From assembly GCF_032191515.1 (NCBI RefSeq), contig NC_091392.1:38569501-38633500 (forward strand): a DNA stretch of 64,000 nt, read 5' to 3'. Below, in pieces: positions 50,105 through 63,115 of this stretch; the stretch's first letter is position 1, and every line of letters begins with the position of its first letter. The DNA comes from Phaenicophaeus curvirostris (Eukaryota; Chordata; Aves; Cuculiformes; Cuculidae). Under the pieces are notes generated by a model, which was not told the origin of the DNA, did not search any database, and worked only from the letters and a program-made list of their open reading frames with translations. The translations under genes were made by a program, and so were the position numbers.

Positions 50105-53100
50105 GTAATTTACTACATTGTTTGTTTAAGTACATTTTTCTCTGAAGAATAATGTCTGTATTGATTCTTAGCAAGGGATACAATTATTGTAATGCTTTAA
50201 TGAATCTCTGGGAATGCAGTAACATTTTTCTGGGGTTATTAGAGAAACTTCTTCTTGAGGTACTCAATGTCTCAAGATATTCAGGAAGAAAGCAATTACA
50301 AGAACACACAGAAATCACCCATGAGTTTTTGACAAGTAGTGAAGTTACAGAAGTTACTAAATATTCTTTCTTAATACTTAGCAAAAAACCTGCATATCCA
50401 TCTCATTTTAATGTTGGTGAGAACTACAATAAATTTGACATGATAAAAATAGAGGATAATCATCCTATATTTGGAATTTTAAAAGAACTGGTATATTACT
50501 TAGACCTTTCGTTATTATAAGAAAAAAAAATGGTTTTTTTAGTGATAAATTAAGGCCACTCAATTATAATTATCTTTTTGTTGTGTTCTTTATCTATGTT
50601 TGTGGTTCTGTGGGGCAAAGAAGTTACAAAATATTTTTTTCTCCTCCTTCAAGTAATCTGTCATATTGCTTCTTCCAGACGCCACTAATGTTTTACTTTA
50701 AATTATGCTTAATTAATTGATAGAAGAAAATGAGAGCAACTCTTGCTCTTATGTATTGCCTTTAAAAACATTCTATAGCATTTTAAAATGTAAATTTACT
50801 AATAACTTATTCCTTTTCAAAATTTCAGTATGAACTTCAAATCAACTTTGCAAAATGAAAATTCACAGTTTTTAGCTTTTTTAATTATTTTACATTTTTC
50901 TCAAAGCTGTATTTTTTCACCTGAAAAAATAGTAATATAAAAGTATTGCAGAAGAATGTAATTTGTTCTAATTTTTGTTACATGATCAAGTTTTATAGAT
51001 GGTCAGGGGTTTAAATAGCACTCACAATTTTAATATGTTAGTCTGTGGGATGTGTTAAAAAAACATGCTATAAATAGCTACAGATTGCTATAGAACTTGT
51101 AATTTCATTGAAGTAGTATGGAATAGATTTACTGAGTATGCATGTAAATGTTAAATAACATTTTGCTTTGGATGCAGTGATGCCTTTTTTTTACGCATTT
51201 GATAAAAGTTTAAGCTACTTTTCTATGTTATCTATTGCTAGATAACTAAAGCACAGACATATACAAGCGTAATTACTAACACTCTTCCTGTGCCTTCTTA
51301 TACCTTTCCTCCTTTTGTTCTTGCCGTATGAGTATGGTTGTTACTCATCAGGAATCTGAGCTTTTCTCCATTGGGATGGCATCAGAAACGAATGGTCAAA
51401 TATTCCATACTACCTGAGAATTTCCCTTTGCTTTCTTCATTCATCCTCTTTTCTTTCCACTTTTCCCTCTGTTCCAGTGGTGGAAAAATGCTGTCAGAGA
51501 GATATCCTTGAAATATGAAAAATTATGGCAGTTAAAGGATAGTTATTTGGTTTAAAAAAAACAGATTAAAATGAGACCTGCCACAGGCTCATCTTCATGC
51601 TGCTTGCTTTTGCATGAGATTATTGATTGAGAAAACCAGGAGGGTTTTGGAGTTTTGTTTGTTTTCTGAAAGTTGAACTTGAGTTCCCATTATTGAGGTA
51701 ACATGTAAAATCCCCAAAATATTTTTAAAATAATTTCTGCTTGGAAAAAGTTCTGTTAGCTCCAAGTTTTGTGAAATGTTTTGTAAAGACAGAAATTCTG
51801 AAGTGATCTGTAAAAAGTGTGCCTTTGTTTCAAATTTCGTAGTAATTTTTAATTCAGTATTCAGTTATCCTGATGATTCTAATTAATGTAGATGACTCTT
51901 GGGCCAAATTGTGAATCAGCCATGGCACTGATGTGGGAGAAGATCTAGCTGAGGTTTTTTTTTAGCTCCCTTATATCTATACAGCTTCTAAAGTCTTGCT
52001 CCTCCAGAAATGTTTAACTGCTGTGGTCCATGATGGCGCCATAGCTAATAAGCCCTTTTTGGTCCTCACCTGGCTGAATGCAAAGCTAACTTAGTCGTCC
52101 TTGCTCCATATTTATATAACTAGGAACACTGGAAAGACGCTTGGAATGTTCAAAGACAACTGAAGCCACCCTTCCTGGTGAACCATATTGGCAGCCAGGG
52201 GAGAGTTTACCTCTGCTTTTTGCAGTTGTGTGAATAGTAGTTACGGAGAGGCTTTGTTTCTTTGTTATAAATATTGGAATTTAAAGAAATTATGTTTCCA
52301 TACAGCTTTTGTAGATGGGTCATATTAGTGGCAAAGACGCTTTCTCACTATGGCCCCCAATTTGAATCATTATTAGTGAATCTAATTGTAAAATGTAGCT
52401 ACTTCATAGAAAAGCAGGCTTCAGAAAAGTGCCCTTTGGAAGGATTCCAATATGCAAGACATGATCATTTTTATAGTAATTTGAAATAAGATGAAAAAAT
52501 CACGTGCTTTGACTCACTACTGACTTATTAGTGGATGTTATTTTAGCTCACTTGAAGGAATCCTCATTTGCTGCACTGTAGGTTCGCTGTATGAAAGTCT
52601 TCTGTGGTGCTTTCGTTACAGCTGAAATGAGGACAGACGTTTCTTTAAAATGTACTTCAAGTTTTCCTGCTGTATTTTAGTCATCTACAGCTTTTCATTA
52701 CATAGCCGTACTAGATATTTAATTGGATATGTAGAGTACATAAAAATAAACATCTGGGTAAGAGAATGGTTTGGGTATTCGATGAAAGCTACTCAATAAA
52801 TTACTGAACCATTTAAAACCTCTAAAGACCATGGAAGCTGGCTTTGGTGCAGGTGAACTTCCCTATTGAAAAGCTTAGTGAAATTAAGGAAATATTTGCA
52901 TGATTTTTATCATTGCTTAATCAAATGTTATCATCATGCACCTGTGTACATCTATTAAAGTCGCTACGTTAATGTCTTATTCCTGGGTTTATGCTATTAA
53001 AATAATGAACATAAGGCTCTGCTAGTGTCTTTTTAATTGAATAAAATAAAAGGATGCATTTATATTAAATGATAGTGCAGTCAAGATATTTTTTAACAGC

Positions 53101-55767
53101 TAAGAATATAACTGAAACGTATCTGCAAACCCTTACAGGCAGGAGCAGTTGGTTATTTAGCCCATCAGAAATTCAGACATCATAGGGTTTTGGGTGCTAC
53201 AGCCAAGTATCCTGCTTAAACCCTTTTGATTATTGGTATGTAGCTTATACTGACTTACCAGTATCAATCATATCACAGCTTTATTCAAAATAGACTGACC
53301 ATCACCTATTTAACTCCAAAATACTACATTTTTAGACATGAGTGGTACAGATCCACTTTGTCTTCTCCTTCCTGATTTATAGTTATCTGTCCCAAGTGAA
53401 TGAGCTTGTGTTACTAGTTCTTGAAATAGTCCTTATTTGTGTTTTGTTGCATAGGTAGTCGTCTTAGTAGAAGAATTGTCTTTGTCAACTAGAATGTGAC
53501 AGTACTGAGCATTGCATTTTGAAGTGTCTTTTTAATAGTGATTTCATAACGTATGCGCTTCTGTGAATTGAACATTGTATTTTAAGATAAAAAGTGTGAC
53601 AGTATCAGTCACATGATTACTTGAATAAACGTCAGTCTTTTTTATAAGGAAATTAGGTAATTGCTCCATGGTTTAAAATACAATACTACTTAAATTTCAT
53701 CAGTCTTGTTATATGATGTTGCCCAGATAACTGTCTCCTGTCTAGTTTCTCTAAAGAAAACAGACTTTGGGACCCAATCATTAGGCTTGCACTAATATGA
53801 GGATAAATAGAAACAGTTGTCAGTAGCTGTTAGACTTCATTTTACAAACATCATATTGAGGGCTGTGATCACTAAAATGGATCACGTGACCTTTCTGAGA
53901 ATTATTTTGAAAGAGAATTTCCATTAAAGAACAGATATCGTGAATATGATGTTTACCAGATACAACAATGCTGGAACAACTGCTTTGCTGCAAATAGTGT
54001 TTTCAATAATGCTTTTATGTTATTAAAATAATTTCCTACAGTTTGTTAGAGATTTTTAAAAAGACAGCTATCGAGTCACTACAGAAAATATGAGATTTCT
54101 TAGAGATGTCAAAGAGGAGTCACATTTTGTCTGCCTAACTTAAGGTTAAGGCTTATCTTTAGGGACCAGTTTCTGACAATGTTTTCCTCTGGTTCAAACT
54201 ACCATTACTTTAGAAGAACCGAGGAGTATTGACCTTGTTTGAAAGATTGCTTTGTAGTATGCAAGGAGTAGAGTTTATTTTTATCTCATTCAGTCCAAAT
54301 CTAAGCATGACTTGCAAGGAAAGTTCTGATCCAATTTACACCCACATTGCTGGTGGAAAATTTGTTCTGTGCACGAGGTGCATGCTTAGCTTGTGTGTGT
54401 AATTACAGTTCTTTGAGTGAAAAATATGTGGTGTCAATATACCTTACGAGTTAATCTTTTCATGTCCGTTCTGTTTTCTATAAAAGGAAATTCTTTGTAC
54501 TGAGGAAGAATTTGATCCTTTGAAGTCTACATGATTCTATGTGAGCCAGACTGCACAGACATTTTAGAAGATGCGCTGATAACCAAATATTGACCTAAAG
54601 GCTTTTTTCTTTAGAAAATCCAGCTTATTGTTGTAACACTGTGCAAAAGCTAAATGTTTTCAGGGATGTTGTGGTAGGGCTAAATTGAGCTCTGTGTGTG
54701 TTGCTTATGTTAGGGGTAGAGATTTTTAGTTGTTCTTTAGGCTCTATTTTACCCTGTACAAGGTAATGCTTAATACCAGGGATCAGGAGATGGCACAAAA
54801 AATTGGTGTATTTTAAAACATCTCCTTTGTATGGATAAGTATTTAATCTCAACGCTAATTTGGAGTTCAACTATTTCAGAGGAGATCCTGGAGCATTACT
54901 CATAGCGAATTGCTTGTATGACCAGTTTCCCACTTTATGTCCTTTTACAAGTAATCTAGCTCGTTATGCTATTAATGACACCACCATGACAGTGGTGGTG
55001 ACAGTGATCTTCTCTTCATTCATTATGGCTTTTGCCTTCCAGAGTCTGGAAGATCCTGTGGTGCTGTGTAACATACATTTATATACATAATACACAAACT
55101 CTTTTGTGTGGATGAATCTACAGGATTGTGTTAAAAGTACTGATTTCAGTTAACATGAAGGTCCTGCAACATCATGTAGGTCGGACAGTCCCCTGCCTAA
55201 ATTCTTCCATTCTTTCACTTAATTGCTTCTAAATATCAGATCCTCTGCTGAAATCTACTTGTATGTTGTAGGCCTCTATTTAGATGGTCGGAGTATGTCC
55301 CTCTTCCTCTACAGGTGCACTCCAGTGTTTTTTATATCTGAGGTTGACATATTTGACATTTCTGAAAATACTACCTGTACCTCTTAGGGTTTTTTTAAGC
55401 TTTCTGAAGATACATTTAGATTGCTAACATCAGGTAGTCTGGTTTGAATGTGTTAAATATTCTCAATAATGATTCTATCCAAGAGCAGGTGAAAGAGAAG
55501 AGATAATGAGGGAGTTTAGGAAATGGGAGCTGTAAGGGGAAGATGAGAAAAATAAAAATTTATGTAGGAGTCCTGTAAAGTGGCATTGTTCATTTTGTGA
55601 TTCCTGAGCCATAAACAGTGTATCAAGAATACAGTGACTCTGATGGGGCTTTCAGTCTGTCATATAACCCAGTGCACAGTAATAATACAGTCATTTTCCA
55701 TCTGTAAAAGAGAGGTGTTTGGTGAAATATTAATTAACTATTTTCAATACTTTGGATTATTTTTAAG
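50105..55767 (+). other. CDK17: CDK17 intron 3 (5.7 kb)
   Basis: It starts GTAATT and ends with TTTTTAAG, an AAG acceptor without a strong pyrimidine run. It is AT-rich and repeat-poor. A 122-codon open frame at 50152-50520 begins just after the donor, but it is AT-driven, has no known domain, and is about what chance would give in this much sequence. A stretch at about 52800-53080 looks like conserved noncoding DNA by composition. I see no CR1 or LTR here. Confidence 0.93.
52800..53080. promoter_or_regulatory. Possible conserved noncoding element in intron 3
   Basis: A repeat-free block with CACCTG-type E-box context (CATGCACCTGTG near 52936), ATTTGCATG octamer-like sequence near 52894, and TTTAATTGAATA. 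Composition alone suggests a regulatory element. No conservation can be tested here, so this is a weak call. Confidence 0.2.
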
Positions 55768-55901
55768 ATATTGTTCATGAAAATCTGAAAATGGGGTCAG
55801 ATGGTGAAAGTGACCAAGCTTCTGGAACATCATCTGATGAAGTGCAGTCTCCCACAGGAGTTTGTCTCAGAAACCGGATACACAGACGAATCTCAATGGA
55901 G
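55768..55901 (+). CDS. CDK17: CDK17 coding exon 3, residues 95-139
   Basis: The 134-nt exon enters in phase 1 (G+AT makes Asp95) and leaves in phase 0 after Glu139. It encodes IVHENLKMG, an acidic SDGESDQASGTSSDE segment that is nearly identical in CDK16, a Ser122-Pro site in VQSPTG, and a basic RIHRRISME end with Ser137 in an RRIS phosphorylation motif. In relatives, serines of this N-terminal region are phosphorylated and affect cyclin Y and 14-3-3 binding. The donor is GAG|GTAATT. The following exon, expected to start at the DLNKRLSLP segment before the kinase domain, is not found in the remaining 8 kb. Confidence 0.96.
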
Positions 55902-57481
55902 GTAATTTACCTTTCATATAAGGATCATTTGAACTGACAAGAAAGTTGGGGGTTGCTTTAATTGTTCATTATAGCTGGTTGTCTTCTCAATTAACTGAAA
56001 CCATTCTGACATATATTTTGTGCAGAGAGCATTTTTTTCATGTTCCTTAAATTGCTGTCTCCACTTGTCACGTAGAAATCAGATGGTTATCTTGCATTGC
56101 TTATGAGCTTTTAATTTTGAAATCTAAGTATGTCTTGAAACATGAATTTTATTTTGGAAGCATTTTAGTATAGAATTTTAATATTTCTGTCACATTCTGT
56201 GCGATTCACTGCGTATAATCAAGAATATATACTCTCTAGACATTTTCTCTTAAGACTGTTTTCTAATCTTTGTAAAACTAGTGCAACCGCAGCGATGATC
56301 CCGACTGCTTCAGCCTTTCCTCTCTTCCTGTTTTTTAATGAACGGAACTTTACAGGATGGTAAACAAAAGGAGGAAAAATACCTTATGAATAACTGTGCA
56401 CATAATTTCCTTTATTTATGAGTCTCATTATGAATACTAGCCACCCTTGTGCTTGCTTTGTTGTCATTTCCCTTGGAAAAGAAAAACAGAACACTTCCCT
56501 GTTTCTTGAGGGTATAAAAGTTCCAGTTGGAATGAGGCCTTTGTTAGAGAAACATCTAAAATTTTGCAGTTGCTGCTTTGTAGCATGCATACTGATATGC
56601 ATGGTTTGTAAGATTTAAAATCTTCATTCAAAGCCTGATATCAAATACAGGATGAGGGAAACAAATCTGGATAAGTTACAGTAGGGTGTATGTGCCAAAA
56701 TTTTTTTTATTTGTGAGGCATTTCGTTATGCTTGGAATTCCAAGACTCCATGCATGTAATGCTGCTACAATTCCAAGAACTTATGAACTAGCTGTATTAA
56801 TTATTTCTATAGTTTCTTTCACTTGGGAGGTTTTCTCTTCAAATTCCTGAATTTGTGTGTTAATCTAAGTTTTGATCTAAAGACTGTTAAACTATGTACT
56901 TGGGTCTGTTGATTTATGCAAGGTGCTTAAATTAAGGGGAATAAAGAAGATCAGTGTGAAAACTTGCAGATGAGAATTGTGCTGGAGAAACTAAAAGTCA
57001 AGGAAATGATTTAAAAGCGTTATTTACTTCTTGTTCATTTTCTGCTTCCTCTGCATTTTGAAATGTGCATTTAGAACAGGCAGGAAAGACATAAGGAAAT
57101 GAATGATACATAGTGAAACAAACTGAAATGGAAATGTGTCAAGTCTTAAAGAGGGGACTAAGAACCATTAAAAGATTATCTCTTAGATTAGTATTCAAGA
57201 AAATGTAAAAGAAATTACAAGAGAACTTGGGAATAGTCATTAAAGTTCAGGAAATTCCTGGGTAATTTTTCAGAAGATGTCAAATAAAAACGTCTTTTCA
57301 GTGGCTTCTTTAAATGAGAGACAATTCTGATATTACCGTTTAAGAGGCTTTGGGGAGCTTCTGTTTAAGTTTTGTTTATTCAATGCTAATTTTCTCATTT
57401 TTCTCCAAATTCCAAATGATTGTTTCTGATTGTTGATATTAACATTTCTTCATTGACTGGCTCAGTCAATAAGAGCACTGA

Positions 57482-57498
57482 TTTTTTTTTTTTTTTTT
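57482..57498. repeat. Poly-T run (T17)
   Basis: Seventeen T residues followed by GGCAG, so it resembles a strong acceptor on the sense strand. No convincing donor follows at exon distance. Treated as a simple repeat. Confidence 0.9.
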
Positions 57499-60074
57499 GG
57501 CAGCTATTAATGTATATTCTGTGAGAATTGTAACCTTTCCCCCAGATCACTTCAGTGTTGATATGGTGACATTTCCAATAAAGATTCAAGCTAATGTCTG
57601 TGAACGTGCTCACTTCTGAATTTTAAGAATGCTGTCACGGAGAGATATTTTTGATTGACTTAGGTTTAGTTCTTAGAAGTGCTTTGTAGCAGAGTAGATG
57701 GGCATTTTACCAGATTGTGCATTCAAGAGGCAAAAAACCCCTGTAACAATCTTTGTAGCTTTGGTTAAAATGCCTTTCTAATAATCTTTTCAGTCAACTT
57801 CCTTATTTTCTAAATGAAAAGGCCGTAGGTGATTACATCGTCTGCCGGTCTTTCCCTCCTTCTGTTTTTCCCCCGGGTCATTTTCTGTCAATTTTGACAG
57901 ATGGATAGAAATCACAGATGATAATTTTCTGTTAATTTTTGTGAAAAAAGCTTTTCATTGGAAGAGATTGCTAATGCATCCACTGCTAGGAAACATGCAG
58001 CCTTTGTTAAACACTGCAGTATCCATATGTGAGTTGTCTCAAAACGGACAACCATAGAAAATGAGGTTTTACTGGTTTTGCTTTTCATGGAATGGGATCA
58101 CTTGCTTCTTTGGCCTTTGAAGGGACCAGGTAAAGGTTTCCTCTTGTACCAAATCTTGCCTGCATGCCTTGAGTGATTTGTGCGAGGCAGCTGGCTGGTT
58201 CATTAGTAGTTACTTGATTATATAAAGAGAAAAAAACAATCTTTGTTGTGAAGTAAGTTTCTATTACTTCAGTTTTATTTTGCTGGTTTGTTGGGAATCT
58301 GTCATCTCTAGACATCATTGGGGAGCCTGAGGCCATAGTCCCTTTAGAGCAATTTAGGATAAATTATAGCTGTACGCTATATGTGCAGGTTCGAGTAAAT
58401 AAGTATGTGTGAGACAGTATGGTTTTTAGCTGCATTCTGCTGAAGTCATCACAATTGAAATCCATTGTAGAATGTATTTGATTAAATATACAGATTGGAT
58501 AAACTCAATGAAGCAATATTTCTCATTCCTCCGCGTTAAGATGAATGTGCCTGTCACACTGACTGTATCATTTGGTTTTGTTTAGTTTTGGCAATATTCC
58601 CTGTATTTGTAATTTTTTTTGAACAGAATTCTTGATTATATGTGTTTGTTTCTCTCTGCTGAATTGACAGAAGTCCTGATTTGTTTTGAAGGTAACTAAT
58701 CAGGTAAAGCTGAAACCTTGGAACAGTTCTAGCTTGTAAGAACTTTGTGTGTATAATCAAATTTTTCATGCTCAACTTGACCTTCCTCTAGAATTCTGAA
58801 AATCAGCAGCCCATCAAAAAAAACGAACTTCATTAAAAAATATTTACTAAAAACATGCGTACTATAATCAAAGTGCTAATTACCAGCACTGAGTGTAAGT
58901 ATTCCTGGGATATTTTGTACGTTAGAATACACGTTTTGATTCTTTGTGTCCACCTCCACTACAGTGAATCACATAATAAAGCTGCTTTCTCTGTAATTGT
59001 TATGTAAAACAGAGCGGCAAATAAAATTGTAACATTTTCAGAAAGCAAACAGATTGCCTTCTCCAGAGTATGTGAAAGATTTTGTGGGGAAAGAAAACTT
59101 GGTATTTCTATAATTTTTATATAGAGGTACTCTGGAAGATAGAGAATTGCAAAATAGGCAATGAGCATGCAACTAGAAAATGTGTTCGGTGTAGCAGAAT
59201 CTCCATTGCAATAGAAAGCTGAAATTTCATAACCTTAAGTTGGAAAGTTGGACTGGTTTAGATAGGAAAACCTCATACTGCAATGTAACCTAAATATGAA
59301 GCATTCTAGATATGAAATGGTGATAGTGCAATGAGAAAGAATCCTGCTATGCAGTGAAAAATTTGCTGGGGTTAAAAACTTTCCATCCGCAGTAGCAGTC
59401 ATGGAGATAACCAGCTTTCAATCTGTCACACCCTCCCCCCGCCCAAGTGACATAACGTTTAGGCCAGCATGGCTGTTGCAGACAAGGAGGTCGTATGAAT
59501 TTGCTTCTGAATTTGACAACGCTGCAGTAGTGGAACTAGATTTTTTTTTTAAATGATTCTTCATTATTATCATGTGCTTAGAAAACAAAGGGAACAGACC
59601 AGAATCTCATTGTGTTGCCTAGATAAAGTGTATTTTGCCTGTAATCCACAGGCTACAAATGGTTCATAAAGCAGTTGGTGGGTTTGTTTTTTTCTTCCTT
59701 CCTTCCCCTCACTCAGGACCGATGCTGACAGTAGGTGTGAGCATCTATTGTGTGAGGAATTTAGTTGCAGACAGCTGCTAGTTTTTAATTAAAATGCCAG
59801 CTAATCTCATGTTAGTATTAATGATTACTTAGTAAATCAGTATAGCTGTTTTATCAAAATAGATCTATGGAATAATTTTTTTCAACTGCCAGAAGCAATA
59901 CAGGCTAAGAAGAAATACATGTGTGTCTGTCTTTTATGTATAGGTGCCTTCATCATGTATTCAGAAACATTTCTTCAGATCATGGAGTTACAGCTTAAAG
60001 CATTTTAACTTTGATTTGCTGGTAAAGAAGACATGGGCAATAATGCATTAATGTAAATTCATGTTTCAAGCCGT

Positions 60075-60122
60075 AAGCATTCACTGGAGGCCCTGTGCCT
60101 GTGCACTGGATAGTGAATGCTT
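60075..60122. repeat. 11-bp inverted repeat with 26-nt loop
   Basis: AAGCATTCACT at 60075-60085 and its exact reverse complement AGTGAATGCTT at 60112-60122 enclose a GC-richer loop containing two TGTGC-type repeats. It sits in repeat-free sequence. The stem is short for a microRNA precursor, so no RNA gene is called. Confidence 0.8.
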
Positions 60123-61678
60123 CATTAAGAACTGTGGTGGATAAAAAATAGAGAGATGCAGTCTGTGCAAATTAAAACATCTGTTTCCGTTTCCCAGAAG
60201 TCCAAGGTCTATAAGCCATCTTCGTATGTGAACTGGCGAAGGGCCATAACCCACTGATCACCAGCCTGTTTCCCAGATATTTTATCCTGAGAAACAGTTC
60301 TTATCCATCCGACTGTCACATTAGTGGCAGGAGCATGTTCCAGATCAGGCTGCTCCTACCACACTGCTGTGGGGTATCATTTTCCCCTGGGAGGATTAGC
60401 TTCAGAGTTAGCCCTTTCAGCAGGAAAAAAGAGAAATGCAAAGGCTACAAAGTGATCATGTAGTGATGTGTGCATTGTTCTGTTCACATTCTGAAAGAAA
60501 GAATGTAGATGAGAAATAAATTTTTGGTGAACTCTACCCTTGACCAGGGCTGTGACTGCTTCAGGGGGCCTTGGCACAGCCTGATTAACTCGATCTGCTT
60601 TTGGTCCAGCTGGGCAAGTGTACCCTCTCCAGAGAAAAACCCACAAAATTAATTAATGTTTCAGCTGCTGTAGTGCTATGATTTTTCTGTTTGTAGGCTT
60701 CAGATTGGAATGTGGTTTGTAGGTCCCCATTCACATATGCAAATAGGGCACTCCTGGCTGTATTCACTAGTTGAAATTCTTGGAACAGCAGACGGGATGG
60801 TACTACTGACTCAGGCTTTTGGTCAGGGGCAGTACCATATTTTCTCCTGCCATTAGCTGCAGAGGCAGGAAGCGCTGCGTCAAAGACAACCTGAGCATTC
60901 AGCCCTACATCTCTTGCCACTCAAGAGGCTCCCTTGGATTGCCAGCAGGCATTACTGCACAGTGCATTCTCTGGGAAAAGTTCTTCCTTCCCCTTTCTGT
61001 CTGTGCTTGGCAGCCATGTAACTCTTTTCTGCCTTATTTACTGGATTTTGTCTAATTTCTTTCTCTGCACAACCTGAGAGCGCATAGCTTTTCTTTTGAT
61101 CATGTCTTTTGTGAATCTAAGCATGTTGTCACCTACCAGAGGGTTTCAGTGCTTGACAGAAAAAAACTGAACCAAAATGCAATCAAGCCCTTTTTTTGAC
61201 TGTCAGTGGTCACTGCATTATCTTCATTCAGGTGTGCTTGGTACCTGTTAATTTTTTCAACTCCTGTTTTCAAGTTCACATGAAGCTTAGTGTTTTCAAA
61301 ATCCCTCTTTAAAAACAGAAGTGCATGTTCTAAATTACTTGTATGGTTTTGACAAAACCGATGGAACTCCTTTTGATCTATTTGATTAGCAGACCTTCTT
61401 TTCTTCTACAGAAGAAAACTGATGCTGCAACAAGAAATACTATTTTGCCTTGGTGATGGACAGACTTCTTTAACCTACGTTTTACCACGGTTTTTGTGGG
61501 TAGCTCTGTTGTCAACAACTGATGTGGTTTTGCCCTTCTGTTACAAATCTTTGTAACCCTGATGCTAAAGTTCTTGCATTCCACTTGTAAATACTACTTA
61601 CCTTAGAAAAGTTACTGCACTAAACAGTACCCTTTCTATAAGGATGGAATAAATGAGGGTTTGGGTTTTTTTTCATAG

Positions 61679-61766
61679 CTTGGTCATTTAAGAGCAGTCT
61701 GCTACCATACTGGACGTGCTCAGCCGTCTACAAAACGCATGTCTAGTAATGACTGGAATGCAGCGG
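61679..61766 (+). other. CDK17: Candidate 88-nt cassette exon in CDK17 intron 4
   Basis: It lies between a strong acceptor (GGGTTTTTTTTCATAG ending at 61678) and a strong donor (GCGG|GTGAGA at 61766/61767). In phase 0, the phase left by coding exon 3, it is open throughout, starting LGHLRAVCYH and ending MSSNDWNAA plus one base. Because 88 is not a multiple of three, inclusion would shift the frame of the kinase domain, as a poison exon or a truncated isoform would. CpG density is locally raised (about 5 in 110 bp), unlike the surrounding intron. I do not recognise the peptide. It could be a chance pseudoexon. Confidence 0.35.
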
Positions 61767-62823
61767 GTGAGAAGTCGGTACTTGCATGCAATTTCATAAC
61801 CTGTACTCTAGCCTCACTGTCCTGTCCAGGAAGGTCAGATTTCCACTTTCCATATTCAAGAAGTTGGTTTAATTTTAATTAGCCAGTTTCATCATGGGAT
61901 TTTCCCTTTCATACTTGCAACTCTGTATTAATGTGAATGATCTGTGTGTCAGTACAATAGTTAACATTACCGAGAGCTGTTTTAAGGGCCCAGCTTGCAT
62001 TTTTGCAGTGATAACGTTCTGTTTTAATTTCTCGTGGTGTTTTTTCTATTCCACTTCCTCTGTACTTCATTCTTCTTGTGAGTTGATAAACCTTTTTCTT
62101 TAGGGCAGTTTATCCTACTACTCTATTACAGAAACTGATGAAAACATAAAGAAATCTATATTTAAAGTTCAGGAAAGCATAGTAATCAGTGAGGCAGAGC
62201 TTGCTTTATTAGCATCTGTTACTGCCCAACACCTAGCCCTGAGTCAAACAGCCATCAGACCCTGGATTTCAGCAGGGTTTATGAACACCACGGAGGGATA
62301 TCTTGTTAGGTCATAATGTAGACAGATAAACAAAATCAGACATGATCTTTCTATGGTTATGATTATTTTTCTTCCTTACGCTCTCTTAAGTTTACTTCCT
62401 TACAAACTCTCTGAAATGCAATAAAATAACAAAACAAAAGAAAAAAAAAACAGGAAGAATTAAATATTTCTGGCATAATTTGTCACAAAACATAATTTGC
62501 CACAAACTATAATTTCCCCTGTGTATTTCAACACTCGATGTGAATAAAGTAATATCTCGCATTTGAGTTTCATTTATCCTTTCCCAGATTTTTCAAAACT
62601 GAGCTTATATCGTGCACACTTGGTTTGGTGTAACTAGAAGGTCCTGGAATGCTGCTTCTGAATACTGTATTTGTGCTGAGCAGTTTCAGCCTTTTACATT
62701 AAAACTGCCAACAGATATGAAGTAAATAAAAAAACTACCCTTGGTGTTTGTTTTTGGTTTGTTTTTTTTAAAAAAGAGAATTGAGAGTAGTTTTTGTTCA
62801 GCTAGTCAATAGTCTGAACAGCC

Positions 62824-62836
62824 TATATATATATAT
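62824..62836. repeat. Short (TA)n microsatellite
   Basis: About six TA units within CCTATATATATATATGAAA. A simple repeat with nothing further visible. Confidence 0.85.
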
Positions 62837-63049
62837 GAAATGAAAATTTTTATTAAAAAGTATTTTGGAGAACAAATTGATCAGAATTCGTATCTTTTAC
62901 TGTTTATGTGGAAAAAATGCTGTCTGTTGACCTGTAATTCTAGTTTTGTGGGTTTAAAAGATACTAATTGTCACAATTGTTACTGAAAAAGTACTTAGGT
63001 GGTTTCATAAGTTTCTCATTGGGTTAAAGTAAATAAAAGCAAAGATATT

Positions 63050-63115
63050 GCTCTCTCAGCCTCTCTTCATAGCGCAGGTGTTCCAGGCCTTTGATAATTT
63101 TTGTGATCTCTTGAA
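63050..63115 (-). mobile_element. Old CR1 LINE fragment, inverted
   Basis: On the + strand it reads GCTCTCTCAGCCTCTCTTCAT, then CAGGTGTTCCAGGCCTTTGA, then TTTTTGTGATCTCT. This is the inverted CR1 block encoding the ERLRELG-like region and the segment just upstream. Only about 65 bp are recognisable, and the 3' part of the element is missing, so it is a remnant of an old insertion. Confidence 0.75.

Noticed and set aside
50152..50520. 122-codon open frame just after the coding exon 2 donor
   Set aside because: AT-rich codon content and no recognisable domain. A frame of this length is expected a few times by chance in 64 kb searched on six frames.
55041..55080. Strong acceptor-like CTTCCAG in intron 3
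   Set aside because: No plausible donor follows. Treated as a pseudo-splice site.
57482..57540. Possible exon after the T17-GGCAG acceptor-like sequence
   Set aside because: The only nearby donor-like GTGAGA would give a 17-nt exon. More likely a poly-T repeat.
60377..61055. GC-richer patch with several overlapping open frames
   Set aside because: No recognised family, no consistent frame and no splice pattern.
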